Below are positions 46,094-54,390 of a DNA stretch of 64,000 nt, piece by piece (the stretch's first letter is position 1; the number at the start of each line of letters is the position of its first letter). Where the stretch lies: NCBI RefSeq assembly GCF_016123485.1, contig NZ_JADCKQ010000002.1:310001-374000 (forward strand), written 5' to 3'. The position numbers and the translations under genes were made by a program. Source of the stretch: Halocynthiibacter styelae (GTDB lineage Bacteria; Pseudomonadota; Alphaproteobacteria; Rhodobacterales; Rhodobacteraceae). Under the pieces are notes generated by a model, which was not told the origin of the DNA, ran no database searches, and saw only the letters and a program-made list of their open reading frames with translations.

Positions 46094-46981
46094 ATGTTTG
46101 CAGGCTTCACCGATCAGGCCATCGAAGTTTCCACAGGTGTCAGCCTGCGTGTACGAACAGCCGGTGAAGGTCCGGCGGTGTTGCTTTTGCACGGCTATCC
46201 GCAGACCCATACTTGCTGGCACAAAGTCGCACCGCAACTGGTGGCTGCCGGGTTTCATGTGGTTCTGGCAGATCTGCGTGGCTATGGCGATTCTGACAAA
46301 CCTGACAGTGATTCAAATCACAGCCCCTATTCCAAACGTACCATGGGCGAAGATCAGATCGCCCTGATGCGTCAGCTGGGTCATGAAAGCTTCTTTCTCG
46401 CAGGTCACGATCGCGGTGCACGTGTGGCCCATCGCATGGCGCGGGATTATCCGGATGCTGTGCGCGCACTGGCGGTTCTGGATATCGCCCCAACCGCACA
46501 TATGTACAACAACACCAATATGGAATTTGCCAGCGGCTATTATCACTGGTTCTTCCTGATCCAGCCCGTGCCCCTGCCCGAAAAACTGATCGGCGCAGAT
46601 CCTGCCTTTTATCTGAAAAGCAAACTGCACGCCTGGAGCAAGGGCAATGATGCGGCTTTCACCCCGGAAGCCCTGGCAGAGTATGAACGCTGCTTTACCC
46701 CTGAAATGATTGCCGCCAGCTGCGAAGATTACCGCGCATCCGCTACAATTGATCTGCAACATGATGGCCGCGCAGTCGGCGGCAAGCTACAACAGCCTTT
46801 GCTGGCGCTCTGGGGGGCAAAAGGATTGGTCGCAAAGTTATATGACGTGATCAACGCCTGGGAAGACGTGGCACAAAATGTGCGCGGCGCGCCCCTGCCC
46901 TGCGGTCACTTCCTGCCGGAAGAAGAACCAGAAGAAACCGCACGCCTGCTGGCCGAATTCTTCCGGAGCATGGGCACATGA
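46094..46981 (+). CDS. alpha/beta hydrolase, haloacetate dehalogenase-like
   Basis: A 295-residue alpha/beta hydrolase close to fluoroacetate/haloacetate dehalogenases. The nucleophile is Asp in the elbow GHDRGARVAHRM (with the Arg pair that binds the carboxylate), followed by LDIAPT, the halide-site region YYHWFFLIQPVPLPEKLIG, and the catalytic His in CGHFLPEE. These positions match the dehalogenase subfamily rather than esterases, which use Ser. Substrate may still differ. Its stop overlaps the next gene as ATGA. Confidence 0.85.
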   Translation: MFAGFTDQAIEVSTGVSLRVRTAGEGPAVLLLHGYPQTHTCWHKVAPQLVAAGFHVVLADLRGYGDSDKPDSDSNHSPYSKRTMGEDQIALMRQLGHESFFLAGHDRGARVAHRMARDYPDAVRALAVLDIAPTAHMYNNTNMEFASGYYHWFFLIQPVPLPEKLIGADPAFYLKSKLHAWSKGNDAAFTPEALAEYERCFTPEMIAASCEDYRASATIDLQHDGRAVGGKLQQPLLALWGAKGLVAKLYDVINAWEDVAQNVRGAPLPCGHFLPEEEPEETARLLAEFFRSMGT

Positions 46982-47655
46982 TCCTGCCCGGTGATCCCCC
47001 TGTTACGATTGACCTGAAACGCAATGCCCGCGCCCGGCGGATGACTCTGCGTGTGTCGCGCCTCGATGGGCGGGTGACCCTGTCTGTCCCCAAACGTCTG
47101 AAGGAAGCTGAGGCCCGTGCCTTTGCCGAAGAAAAGGCCCCCTGGATCCGAAAGCAGCTGGCGACGCAACCTGACCTGCAGACACCGGTTATCGGGGGGC
47201 ATCTGCTGTATCAGGGGGAACTGTATCCGGTCGTGGCTGGCAAAGGGCGGGTTGCGAAACTGACGGACGGCCAATTTGTGACGCCTGGCGCGGCAGAGAC
47301 CGCAGCAAAGAAGCTTGCCGCACTCCTGAAACTTCTGGCCCGCGACCGCCTTATTGCGGCCTCTGATCATTATGCCGCAGCTCTTGGCACCGATTACAGC
47401 GCCATTCAGCTGCGTGACACACGGTCTCGCTGGGGGTCCTGTTCATCCCAGGGGAAGCTCATGTATTCATGGCGTCTGATCATGGCCCCACCCGAAGTGC
47501 TGGATTACGTTGCTGCCCATGAAGTTGCCCATCTGCGTGAAATGAACCACTCCGCTGCCTTCTGGAAACTGGTTGATCAGATTTGCCCAGGTTATGAAGC
47601 CCCCCGTGCCTGGCTGCGTGAAAGTGGCAATCAACTGCACGCCTGGCAATTCTGA
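46978..47655 (+). CDS. YgjP-like zinc metallopeptidase (DUF45)
   Basis: A 225-residue protein of the YgjP/DUF45 family (SprT-like, gluzincin type). The zinc motif HEVAHLREMNHSAAFW (HExxH about residues 181-185 and third His downstream) is intact, and the RDTRSRWGSCSSQGKLMYSWRL family segment precedes it. N-terminal region is a beta-rich domain with RMTLRVSRLDGRVTLSVPKR. The physiological substrate is unknown. It is coupled to the hydrolase gene by an ATGA overlap. Confidence 0.9.
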   Translation: MILPGDPPVTIDLKRNARARRMTLRVSRLDGRVTLSVPKRLKEAEARAFAEEKAPWIRKQLATQPDLQTPVIGGHLLYQGELYPVVAGKGRVAKLTDGQFVTPGAAETAAKKLAALLKLLARDRLIAASDHYAAALGTDYSAIQLRDTRSRWGSCSSQGKLMYSWRLIMAPPEVLDYVAAHEVAHLREMNHSAAFWKLVDQICPGYEAPRAWLRESGNQLHAWQF

Positions 47656-47681
47656 ACATCCCTTGACCCGGACACATCTTT

Positions 47682-47691
47682 TGTGATCACA
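47682..47691. promoter_or_regulatory. palindromic operator before the GntR gene
   Basis: TGTGATCACA (in TTTTGTGATCACAG) ends eight bases before the gntR start at 47699. The same 10-bp palindrome occurs twice in front of sucC (2012-2021 and 2033-2042). A TTGACC at 47663-47668 may be the -35 box, so binding here would occlude the promoter or ribosome site: probable autoregulation. Confidence 0.65.
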
Positions 47692-47698
47692 GTCTGAT

Positions 47699-48349
47699 AT
47701 GCAAAGCACCGTCAAAACCTCTGACACACATTCCGCGACCCATGATCTGCTGTATCGCAACCTGCGTACACAAATCATGCATGGTGAACTTGGTCCGGGC
47801 GAAGCATTGACCGTGCGCGGTCTTGCGGCAAAGTGGAATGTATCCATGACACCCGCCCGGGAAGCTTTGCGCAGGCTGTCTGCGGAAGGGGCGTTAACTG
47901 TTTCGGCGTCCGGGCGCTTTTCCACACCCACGCTGTCCAATGACAGGATCGAAGAACTGGCGGCTTTGCGGGCATTGCTGGAACCTGAACTGGCATCACG
48001 CGCCCTGCCCCGGGCGCATATGGCATTGATTGACCGGCTGCAGATGATCAATTCTTCCGTCGCAGAAGCCGTCGTAAAACAGGATGCCGTGGCCTATATC
48101 CGCACCAACCTTGAATTCCACAGAACCCTTTATTTACGGGCACATGCGCCTGCAATGCTGGCCATGACAGAAACTGTCTGGCTGCAGATGGGGCCGACGA
48201 TGCGGGCGCTTTATGGGCGGTTGAGACGGGCGGAGCCGCCGGCAAATCACCGGTTGATTATTGCGGCGCTGCGGGCGGGGGATGAGCCTGGCCTGCGTTT
48301 GGCCGTACGGGCAGATGCAACCCAGGGCTTGCGGATGTTGGCAAGCTAA
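47699..48349 (+). CDS. GntR-family transcriptional regulator, FCD subfamily
   Basis: A 216-residue regulator with an N-terminal winged helix (GEALTVRGLAAKWNVSMTPAREALRRLSAEG, within residues 38-70) and a C-terminal FCD helical domain (about residues 85-210, with histidines NLEFHRTLY). The operator-like palindrome in front of it is shared with the sucC upstream region, so it may control the suc operon in response to a small carboxylate. A hairpin terminator follows. Confidence 0.92.
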   Translation: MQSTVKTSDTHSATHDLLYRNLRTQIMHGELGPGEALTVRGLAAKWNVSMTPAREALRRLSAEGALTVSASGRFSTPTLSNDRIEELAALRALLEPELASRALPRAHMALIDRLQMINSSVAEAVVKQDAVAYIRTNLEFHRTLYLRAHAPAMLAMTETVWLQMGPTMRALYGRLRRAEPPANHRLIIAALRAGDEPGLRLAVRADATQGLRMLAS

Positions 48350-48375
48350 AACCCCGAAGCATGGCCCCGGGGTTT
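48349..48375 (+). terminator. terminator of the second GntR gene
   Basis: AAACCCCG/CGGGGTTT, an 8-bp stem with an 11-base loop, starts at the stop codon and is followed by CATTT. Confidence 0.7.
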
Positions 48376-48404
48376 CATTTGCAGCGTGTTATTAACTTTT
48401 AACC

Positions 48405-48716
48405 TTACCGGTCAGATGCATTCTCGGATGCCAGCTGGCCTGCGAACCATGCGGCTGCTACCGGGTTCACACCACCTTTGGAGGACAGGGTAGCGCCGAC
48501 AGATGGGTTGGCTTGTGTCTCGATGCCAGTGCCGGCTTCAGCCGCCAGGTCTGCAAAGATTTCAACAGCTTCTGCAGTGACGGGGCTTGAGCGTTCAACA
48601 ACAACACTTTCAATACCGGTGTTGTCCTGGGCGAAGTGAGCTTCAACATCTTTGGCACCAGCAAAAGCAGGAGCAGCAACAGTCAGGGCGAGGATGGATG
48701 CGATTACAGTTTTCAT
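48405..48716 (-). CDS. small secreted protein of unknown function
   Basis: A 103-residue protein with a signal peptide (MKTVIASILALTVAAPAFA, cut before GAK). The mature part is acidic, Ala/Glu-rich, without cysteines. Two short repeats of hydrophobic and acidic character are visible, but no family is recognised. It has a long 5' region of about 170 bases on the minus strand with a phased TGCA box array upstream (48890-48933), which resembles the array before lpd. Confidence 0.75.
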   Translation of the reverse strand: MKTVIASILALTVAAPAFAGAKDVEAHFAQDNTGIESVVVERSSPVTAEAVEIFADLAAEAGTGIETQANPSVGATLSSKGGVNPVAAAWFAGQLASENASDR

Positions 48717-48889
48717 AGCGTTAACCTTTCAAGGGTCTGGGTGTTTCGAATTTTGGAGGAAGTCTTTGTGCTTCCGATGTGATTGATTTGGGGGTGCTTC
48801 AGATCACCTTCAAGACACAGAACCGTGAGGTCTGTTCACGCATGCACACAGGGCTGTGAGCGTTTGAAACAAGGGAATTCGAGTGAATA

Positions 48890-48933
48890 TGGCATGCACA
48901 ACATATGCATTTTCTATGCACATCTTATGCATA
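48890..48933 (-). promoter_or_regulatory. array of four 11-bp-phased TGCA boxes
   Basis: Read on the minus strand: TATGCATAAGA, TGTGCATAGAA, AATGCATATGT, TGTGCATGCCA, each 11 bases after the last. This is the same design and nearly the same sequence as the array before lpd (11790-11833). It lies about 175 bases upstream of the secreted protein gene at 48716 and faces it. The match in phase, number and core makes a shared regulator likely. Confidence 0.7.
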
Positions 48934-49008
48934 CGCGAGGAACGGGGGAGTAAAAATCCGTTAACTTTCCGGGCGCGATATCCAGCGGCCCGTACCTGAT
49001 CCTCAAAA

Positions 49009-49569
49009 TTAAATTTTACCGATATACCAACGCTCGTCGAATATCTCATCACGGAACCACATCGGCGGGTCACATTCATCAAAAACCGAAAGCGGAAGTT
49101 GGTTAAACATCCCCTCAATGACCAGTGGTTCTGCGGGGCAGATCAGGACAGATTGTGTGTTCAGAATATCCGAACCAAATTCTTCGATATCCAGCCTGGC
49201 CATCTCGGGTGCATTTTCTGTCAAAATACGAAGGATTTTTTCGAATGCCTGGGCTAAATGCACAGATTTTATATTCAGCCCAGTATGTGACAGATCCACC
49301 CCTATTTTCTGCAGGATCTCTGCATTTGCTTTTATGTCGCCCAGACATTGTTTCAGCAGCTTTACTTCCTGGAACAATTCGAGAATTTCAGCGCCAACAG
49401 TAGGGTAACGGTAAAATTTTGAAATAATGGGAAATTCCGTCTTTGCATCTTCCGAACACAGTTCAATCGCAGAGAAGAACGCAAGAACGTCCTGAGAGGT
49501 ACCTACCGCACGATTATTTAAAGGATAGCAGATCGCATAAGGGTATTTTTGATGAAGATTTTGCATCAC
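49009..49569 (-). CDS. hypothetical protein
   Basis: A 186-residue soluble protein with no signal peptide or membrane helix. It is leucine- and isoleucine-rich with helical middle parts (VGAEILELFQEVKLLKQCLG) and an aromatic, acidic C terminus (PPMWFRDEIFDERWYIGKI). I do not recognise a family. Base composition is more AT-rich than its neighbours, which may indicate transfer. It stands alone on the minus strand. Confidence 0.6.
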   Translation of the reverse strand: MMQNLHQKYPYAICYPLNNRAVGTSQDVLAFFSAIELCSEDAKTEFPIISKFYRYPTVGAEILELFQEVKLLKQCLGDIKANAEILQKIGVDLSHTGLNIKSVHLAQAFEKILRILTENAPEMARLDIEEFGSDILNTQSVLICPAEPLVIEGMFNQLPLSVFDECDPPMWFRDEIFDERWYIGKI

Positions 49570-49762
49570 GCGTGCTTTCTAAATTTGCGTCCGGTTAACG
49601 AGCACGATGTCAGACAACCGTAAGGAGCCACCCTGAGTATGGTTGATCATTATCATCACTCAGACTCGCCGGCTATGAAAATATTCTCAACTGAAAGATA
49701 AACGTCTCCAGACAAAGGGTAGTGCATAGCGACGCAATCATCACAGGACCGTCGCCTTGTTG

Positions 49763-49809
49763 CTTTCGCGGCCCGCCTGTTTCAGGCTAAAGCAGCCTGA
49801 GTGCGAAAG
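49763..49809 (+). promoter_or_regulatory. possible switching leader of tupBCA
   Basis: Just upstream of tupB, CAGGC at 49783-49787 can pair with GCCTG at 49775-49779 or, as CAGGCT, with AGCCTG at 49794-49799. These hairpins exclude each other. An outer stem CTTTCGC (49763-49769) / GCGAAAG (49803-49809) would cover the GAAAGG that lies 12 bases before the tupB ATG (49823). The layout is that of a regulatory leader. The known Moco/tungsten cofactor motif was not recognised. Confidence 0.4.
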
Positions 49810-49822
49810 GGCGCGATGATTC

Positions 49823-50527
49823 ATGAGTGACATCTGGGAAGGATTGCGGGCGGCGGCCTGGCTGTTGATCAGCTTTGATGCGGATCTCTGGGAGATCACG
49901 CTGCGGTCTTTGCGTGTCACGCTGACGGCCCTGCTGATTGCCTGTGTGATTGCCATGCCTCTGGGCGCGCTTCTGGTGCTGCGGCGTTTTTGGGCCCGAC
50001 GCTTTGTGATTGCCCTGCTCAATTCCCTGATGGGTCTGCCGCCGGTGGTGGTGGGGCTGATCGTTTATCTGATGCTGTCGCGCAGTGGCCCGTTTGGGGT
50101 GCTGAACCTTCTGTTCACGCCCACGGCGATGGTGATCGCCCAGGTGATCATCATCACGCCGCTGATTGCGTCGATCACCCATCAGGCGCTGCGGGAATTG
50201 TGGAGCGAATATCACGATCTGTTGATTTCCTTGAACACCAGCATTTTTCAGCGCGTCCGGACGCTGCTGTGGGACGGACGACGCACGCTGTTGACCGCCG
50301 CGCTTGCGGGCTTTGGTCGCGCGATTGGCGAGGTCGGCGCGATCATGGTGGTGGGCGGCAATATTGACAATGCGACCCGCGTTCTGACGACCGCGATTGC
50401 GCTGGAAACCGGGAAGGGTGATTTTGCCATGGCGCTTGGTCTTGGCATGGTTCTGATCGGGCTGGCGGTGACGGTGAACCTGGCGATCCACTGGCTGACG
50501 GGCACAGAAAGGGCGGGACGATGGTGA
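49823..50527 (+). CDS. tupB: tungstate ABC transporter permease
   Basis: TupB forms the membrane channel of the TupABC tungstate importer. The 234-residue protein has about five helices and the permease EAA-type loop (ALAGFGRAIGEVGAIMVVGGNI), plus GLPPVVVGLIVYLMLSRSGPFG, typical for this family as opposed to ModB. The stop overlaps the tupC start. A structured leader lies upstream. Confidence 0.92.
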   Translation: MSDIWEGLRAAAWLLISFDADLWEITLRSLRVTLTALLIACVIAMPLGALLVLRRFWARRFVIALLNSLMGLPPVVVGLIVYLMLSRSGPFGVLNLLFTPTAMVIAQVIIITPLIASITHQALRELWSEYHDLLISLNTSIFQRVRTLLWDGRRTLLTAALAGFGRAIGEVGAIMVVGGNIDNATRVLTTAIALETGKGDFAMALGLGMVLIGLAVTVNLAIHWLTGTERAGRW

Positions 50528-51237
50528 CATCTATTCTGCCTCTGCGCCTGGATAGGGCCTTTGTGAAACGGCGCGGCAAGATGCTGGCCGGGCCGGTTGA
50601 TCTGGACCTGACGGGCGACGGCGTGACCATTCTGATGGGACCAAATGGGGCGGGTAAGACCACGCTGTTGCGCATGATGCACGGGATTGAACGGCTGTCC
50701 GGCGGCACCGTGACCTGGGCTGCGGATGAAGAAACGGCGCGGGCTGCACAAAGTTTTGTGTTTCAGACCCCGGTGATCATGCGGCGGTCTGTGTTGGAGA
50801 ACCTGATGTATCCCCTGCGTCTGACGGGTGTTGCGAAGGCTGCGGCCCGGAAACGTGCGGAAGACGCCTGTGCGATGATTGGGCTGGCGGGCCAGGAAGG
50901 ACAGCGGGCGACGCGGCTGTCTGGTGGTGAAAAGCAGAAACTAGCGCTTGCGCGCGCCCTGATCCGCGACCCGCAGGTGCTGTTTCTGGATGAACCCTGC
51001 GCCAATCTGGATGGGGCATCAACACGCGAAATCGAAACCCTGTTGCAGGCGGCTGCGGGGCGTGGCACAGGCATCATTATGAGCACGCATAGCATTGGTC
51101 AGGCAAAACGCCTGGCGCGGGATATGTTGTTCATGAATCGCGGCCGGCTTATTGAACACAGCCCGGCCGATGTGTTTTTTACCAGTGCGACAACGCCCGA
51201 AGCACGGGCCTTCCTTAACGGAGACATTCTGGAATGA
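50521..51237 (+). CDS. tupC: tungstate ABC transporter ATP-binding protein
   Basis: A 238-residue ABC ATPase. Walker A is GPNGAGKTT (about residues 39-47), the signature is RLSGGEKQK, Walker B is VLFLDEPCANLD and the switch histidine is in MSTHSIGQA. It is in the usual order TupB-TupC-TupA and overlaps both neighbours, so the three are one translational unit. It energises tungstate uptake for molybdopterin/tungstopterin enzymes. Confidence 0.92.
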   Translation: MVTSILPLRLDRAFVKRRGKMLAGPVDLDLTGDGVTILMGPNGAGKTTLLRMMHGIERLSGGTVTWAADEETARAAQSFVFQTPVIMRRSVLENLMYPLRLTGVAKAAARKRAEDACAMIGLAGQEGQRATRLSGGEKQKLALARALIRDPQVLFLDEPCANLDGASTREIETLLQAAAGRGTGIIMSTHSIGQAKRLARDMLFMNRGRLIEHSPADVFFTSATTPEARAFLNGDILE

Positions 51238-52034
51238 AGCGTAGCATTTTTGCTTCTCTCGCCGCCGTTTTTCTGGCGGCACCTGCATTTGCGGATGACA
51301 TGAAACTGGCGGTCACGACGTCTTTTCACAACTCGGGCCTGTCGGATATTCTTTTGCCCGCTTTGACGGAAGATACTGGCATTGAAGTGCAGCTGCTGGT
51401 GGTTGGCACCGGTCAGGCCCTGCGCCTGGGCGAAGCCGGAGATGTCGATGCAATCCTTGTGCATTCGCGTGCCGCGGAAGAAGCCTTTGTTGAGGCCGGA
51501 TACAGCACCGCCCGACGCGAAATCATGTATAATGATTTCATTCTGGTGGGGCCGCTGGCCGATCCGGCACAGGCTGGTCAGGCGACGAGCATTCGGGACG
51601 CGCTCTGGGCTATATCTGGTGGCACTGCGCCTTTTGTGTCGCGCGGGGATGACAGCGGAACGCATAAACGCGAGCTGAACCTCTGGGACACGGCGGGCAT
51701 GAACCCGGTGAATGCAGACTGGTATCGTGCGACCGGTTCCGGCATGGGCGCGGCCCTGAACACGGCGGCAGGCATGGGTGCGTATATTCTGACGGATCGC
51801 GCGAGCTGGCTGAATTTTGGCAATAAAGACGGGCTGATGGTGATTTTTGAGGGCGATGAAGCGCTGTTCAATCAATACGCCTATCTGAAGGTCAGCCCCG
51901 AACTGCATGACCATGTGCAGGCGATGACAGCGGCGCGGCTTGAAGCCTGGCTGGTGTCAGATCGCGCGGCGGAACTGATTGATGGCTATGAAATCGACGG
52001 GCAGAAACTGTTTACTTTCAACGCGGTCAGATAA
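51234..52034 (+). CDS. tupA: tungstate-binding periplasmic protein
   Basis: TupA is the substrate-binding protein of the importer. The 266-residue product has a signal peptide (MKRSIFASLAAVFLAAPAFA) and the TupA motifs AVTTSFHNSGLSDILLP, VGTGQALRLGEAGDVDAIL and FVSRGDDSGTHKREL; the early TTS segment differs from ModA. It overlaps tupC as ATGA and is followed by a GC-rich hairpin (52046-52072). Confidence 0.93.
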   Translation: MKRSIFASLAAVFLAAPAFADDMKLAVTTSFHNSGLSDILLPALTEDTGIEVQLLVVGTGQALRLGEAGDVDAILVHSRAAEEAFVEAGYSTARREIMYNDFILVGPLADPAQAGQATSIRDALWAISGGTAPFVSRGDDSGTHKRELNLWDTAGMNPVNADWYRATGSGMGAALNTAAGMGAYILTDRASWLNFGNKDGLMVIFEGDEALFNQYAYLKVSPELHDHVQAMTAARLEAWLVSDRAAELIDGYEIDGQKLFTFNAVR

Positions 52035-52045
52035 CCCCCAAATAA

Positions 52046-52072
52046 AACCCCGGCCCGCTGATGCGAACCGGG
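52046..52072 (+). terminator. hairpin after tupA
   Basis: CCCCGG and CCGGGG flank a loop of 15 bases (imperfect inner pairing), 12 bases after the tupA stop; a second palindrome GCCGTCGCGACGGC follows. No T-run. Confidence 0.55.
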
Positions 52073-52132
52073 GCGCCGTCGCGACGGCATTTCTGTGCCC
52101 GCCAGCCAGTTGGGACACAGAAATCTCGGGGT

Positions 52133-53353
52133 TTATTCGGCGGGCATTGCCGCGCCTGTCATGGATCCTTTGGCGAAATGCAGGCGATGCAATTTCACAA
52201 CCAGCGCAATCATCGCGAATTGTGCGATCAGGGCCGGTGTGTTGGCGATCCAGTAAGCGGTTGAGAATTTCTCGATCAAACCGTTAGCAACCAGCCCTTT
52301 GTTCACCCAGAAATGCAGCATCACAGACAGCGCAACACCGGGGCAGACCAGGGCGTAGGAAGCGGCGGAGCGTTTGCCTTCGGATGTCATGAATTTTGCG
52401 CTGTAGCTGATGCGTTTCAGCACCGCCATGCCCAGCATCAGAAAGAGGATCTGCACCGCGAGGATGCGGGTCAGCATCAGGAAGGTCGCGCCTTTGGCCG
52501 CATGCACGTCAAAGGTGGTATGCAACCCGTGATCAATGCGCAGCAGGGCAATCCCGATGACGGTCAGCAGGGGCACGATGACCATCAGGGTCGGTGCGGC
52601 CTCCTCCGCGATGCCATGTTCCAGGATCGAACGCACGGCCAGAACCAGGGCGACAGCGGCGACGATCACTGTGGTCATCATCATGAAGCTGGACAGGGTC
52701 AGGGATGTGGCCACGATCCATGGGGTTTCAGACATTGCGGCAGGTGCGGCCATGCCGACGGCCACCATGGACAGGGTGAAAGAAGCGAGGATCTGCGCGA
52801 AGGAATTGTTGGCTTTGTGGTTGAAGCCGCCCTCAGAGAAGACGCGGGCCAGAAATGCGCCCAGCAGTCTGAAAGACCAGATCCCGACCAGGACAAAGGC
52901 GATCAGCGCCAGCGGGAAAAGATATTCCACGATGCCCCACAATCCCGGCACAAAGACCAGACCGGCGATGAAGCCTGCGTTGATCGTCATGGCCGCAGCC
53001 AGGGGGGCGGCCAGCAGCTGTGTTTCGGCATTGGTGCCCATCAGTGCGGTGTAAGCGGTGGATTTCTTAAAGGCTGCCAGCTGACGCAGGTTAAACACCA
53101 TCAGCGAGATATGCAGCGCAGTCATCGCCGCGATTCCGGCCATAGCAAAGACAACGGTAAACTTGCCCGCCGCGCCGGATGTGGCGAAGAAAGACATCAG
53201 ATCCTCAAACACCGGCACCGGCTGGCCGGGATGGGGCACCCAGAACATGAGATACATGAAGAACGTCACAGACAACCCGCCCGCGCCCAGCGCAGCGAGG
53301 AAATAAGGCGGCGACCAGTTCCGGGCCGCGGCGGTTTGCGTATGTGCAGACAT
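52133..53353 (-). CDS. polytopic membrane protein, possible TDT/TsoY-like
   Basis: A 406-residue protein with about ten hydrophobic helices and short loops. It has the phrases APAAMSETPWIVATSLTLSS and a His-rich middle (LRIDHGLHTTFDVHAAKG). The overall pattern resembles the tellurite/dicarboxylate transporter fold and related membrane proteins seen beside sulfur oxidation genes in roseobacters, but the family is not firmly recognised. GAGGAG lies before the ATG at 53353. It is a single gene on the minus strand. Confidence 0.7.
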   Translation of the reverse strand: MSAHTQTAAARNWSPPYFLAALGAGGLSVTFFMYLMFWVPHPGQPVPVFEDLMSFFATSGAAGKFTVVFAMAGIAAMTALHISLMVFNLRQLAAFKKSTAYTALMGTNAETQLLAAPLAAAMTINAGFIAGLVFVPGLWGIVEYLFPLALIAFVLVGIWSFRLLGAFLARVFSEGGFNHKANNSFAQILASFTLSMVAVGMAAPAAMSETPWIVATSLTLSSFMMMTTVIVAAVALVLAVRSILEHGIAEEAAPTLMVIVPLLTVIGIALLRIDHGLHTTFDVHAAKGATFLMLTRILAVQILFLMLGMAVLKRISYSAKFMTSEGKRSAASYALVCPGVALSVMLHFWVNKGLVANGLIEKFSTAYWIANTPALIAQFAMIALVVKLHRLHFAKGSMTGAAMPAE

Positions 53354-53543
53354 GATCAGTCTCCTCATTTGATTCGACGGAAAACCCGTCTTTGAGAGGA
53401 ACTTGCCGGGAACAGTCGGCGCTGTCGGTGATATTGTTACAAAGAACCCCGCTGCGGAAAACCTGAAGGCTGCGAAGCGCCTCCTGTCGGCATCACATGC
53501 GCAGTCACAAATTGGCCGCATTCGCTGGGTACCCACACACCCT

Positions 53544-54197
53544 ATGAAGAAATTTCTATTATTCCTGATTGTTGCCTCAGTCACATCAGGCGCCTGGCAG
53601 TACAAACTTCTGAGAACCGCGAACCAGCAACTTGTGGTCGCAGAACAGCGGGTTGCAGATGTCATTTCTGCCCAAGCCAACAGCGTTACCCTGGACGGTC
53701 TGACTGAACTGCGCAAACTGCCTCCGAATATCGGTGACGTTCCCAACCTCAGATATCTGAGTGCGCGCGACACCAATCTGAGCGATCTGTCCGGGTTGGA
53801 AGGAAACACAACGCTTGAACAGCTTGATGTGAATATGACGCGGGTTTCTGACCTCAGCCCCCTGGAGGGATTGCCCAATCTGAAACTGATTTATCTTCAT
53901 GACACCTGGGTTTCTGACATTTCGCCGCTTACAACGCTTCCTTCGCTGGAACGCCTTGATATTGGTAAGACACAGATCGAAACCCTTCTTCCAGTGACAG
54001 AGATCGAAAACCTGACCTGGCTGAACCTTTACAAAAGCCATGCCCTGGATGGGTCCGGGGACCATTTTGCGGCTTTGCAGGAACGCCCGTTTCTGGAACT
54101 GACAGGCGGGAGTACTTTTCGCCAGAATTATCAGCCGGGCTGGCAGTATAACGCCATGCAACGCCTGTCCCGCCTGAGAGAACTATTCGAAATCTGA
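53544..54197 (+). CDS. leucine-rich-repeat protein, membrane-anchored or secreted
   Basis: A 217-residue protein with an N-terminal hydrophobic signal or anchor (MKKFLLFLIVASVTSGAW), a short coiled stretch, then about five leucine-rich repeats of 22-23 residues (residues about 45-180) of the type LxxLxxLxxxxNLxxLxLxxTxVSDxSPL, as in bacterial internalin-like proteins. It probably forms a solenoid for protein binding. The start at 53544 is the ATG before the signal. An IS3 remnant lies just after it. Confidence 0.85.
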   Translation: MKKFLLFLIVASVTSGAWQYKLLRTANQQLVVAEQRVADVISAQANSVTLDGLTELRKLPPNIGDVPNLRYLSARDTNLSDLSGLEGNTTLEQLDVNMTRVSDLSPLEGLPNLKLIYLHDTWVSDISPLTTLPSLERLDIGKTQIETLLPVTEIENLTWLNLYKSHALDGSGDHFAALQERPFLELTGGSTFRQNYQPGWQYNAMQRLSRLRELFEI

Positions 54198-54231
54198 CGG
54201 CAGCCCAGAATTTTTGCAAAATTCGCCCCCA

Positions 54232-54390
54232 CGACTGTGGCGCAGGGGCAAGCTACAGCAGAACGTCTTTATCGAAAGCTTTAACGGCAAGCTGCGGGAA
54301 CCGTGCCGCTTGTTGTATTTGCATTTCACGTTGGAACAGACAGAGTTCAATAGATATCGCAACGGCTTAAAAGCCGTGGCCCCGGCCTGA
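54232..54390 (+). pseudogene. IS3-family transposase remnant
   Basis: The frame ending at 54388-54390 encodes GKLQQNVFIESFNGKLRE (residues from about 54247 to 54300), the conserved block of the IS3 OrfB rve domain that carries the last catalytic Glu. Sequence before and after does not continue the transposase, and no inverted repeats or target duplication were identified, so only a fragment remains. Confidence 0.7.
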
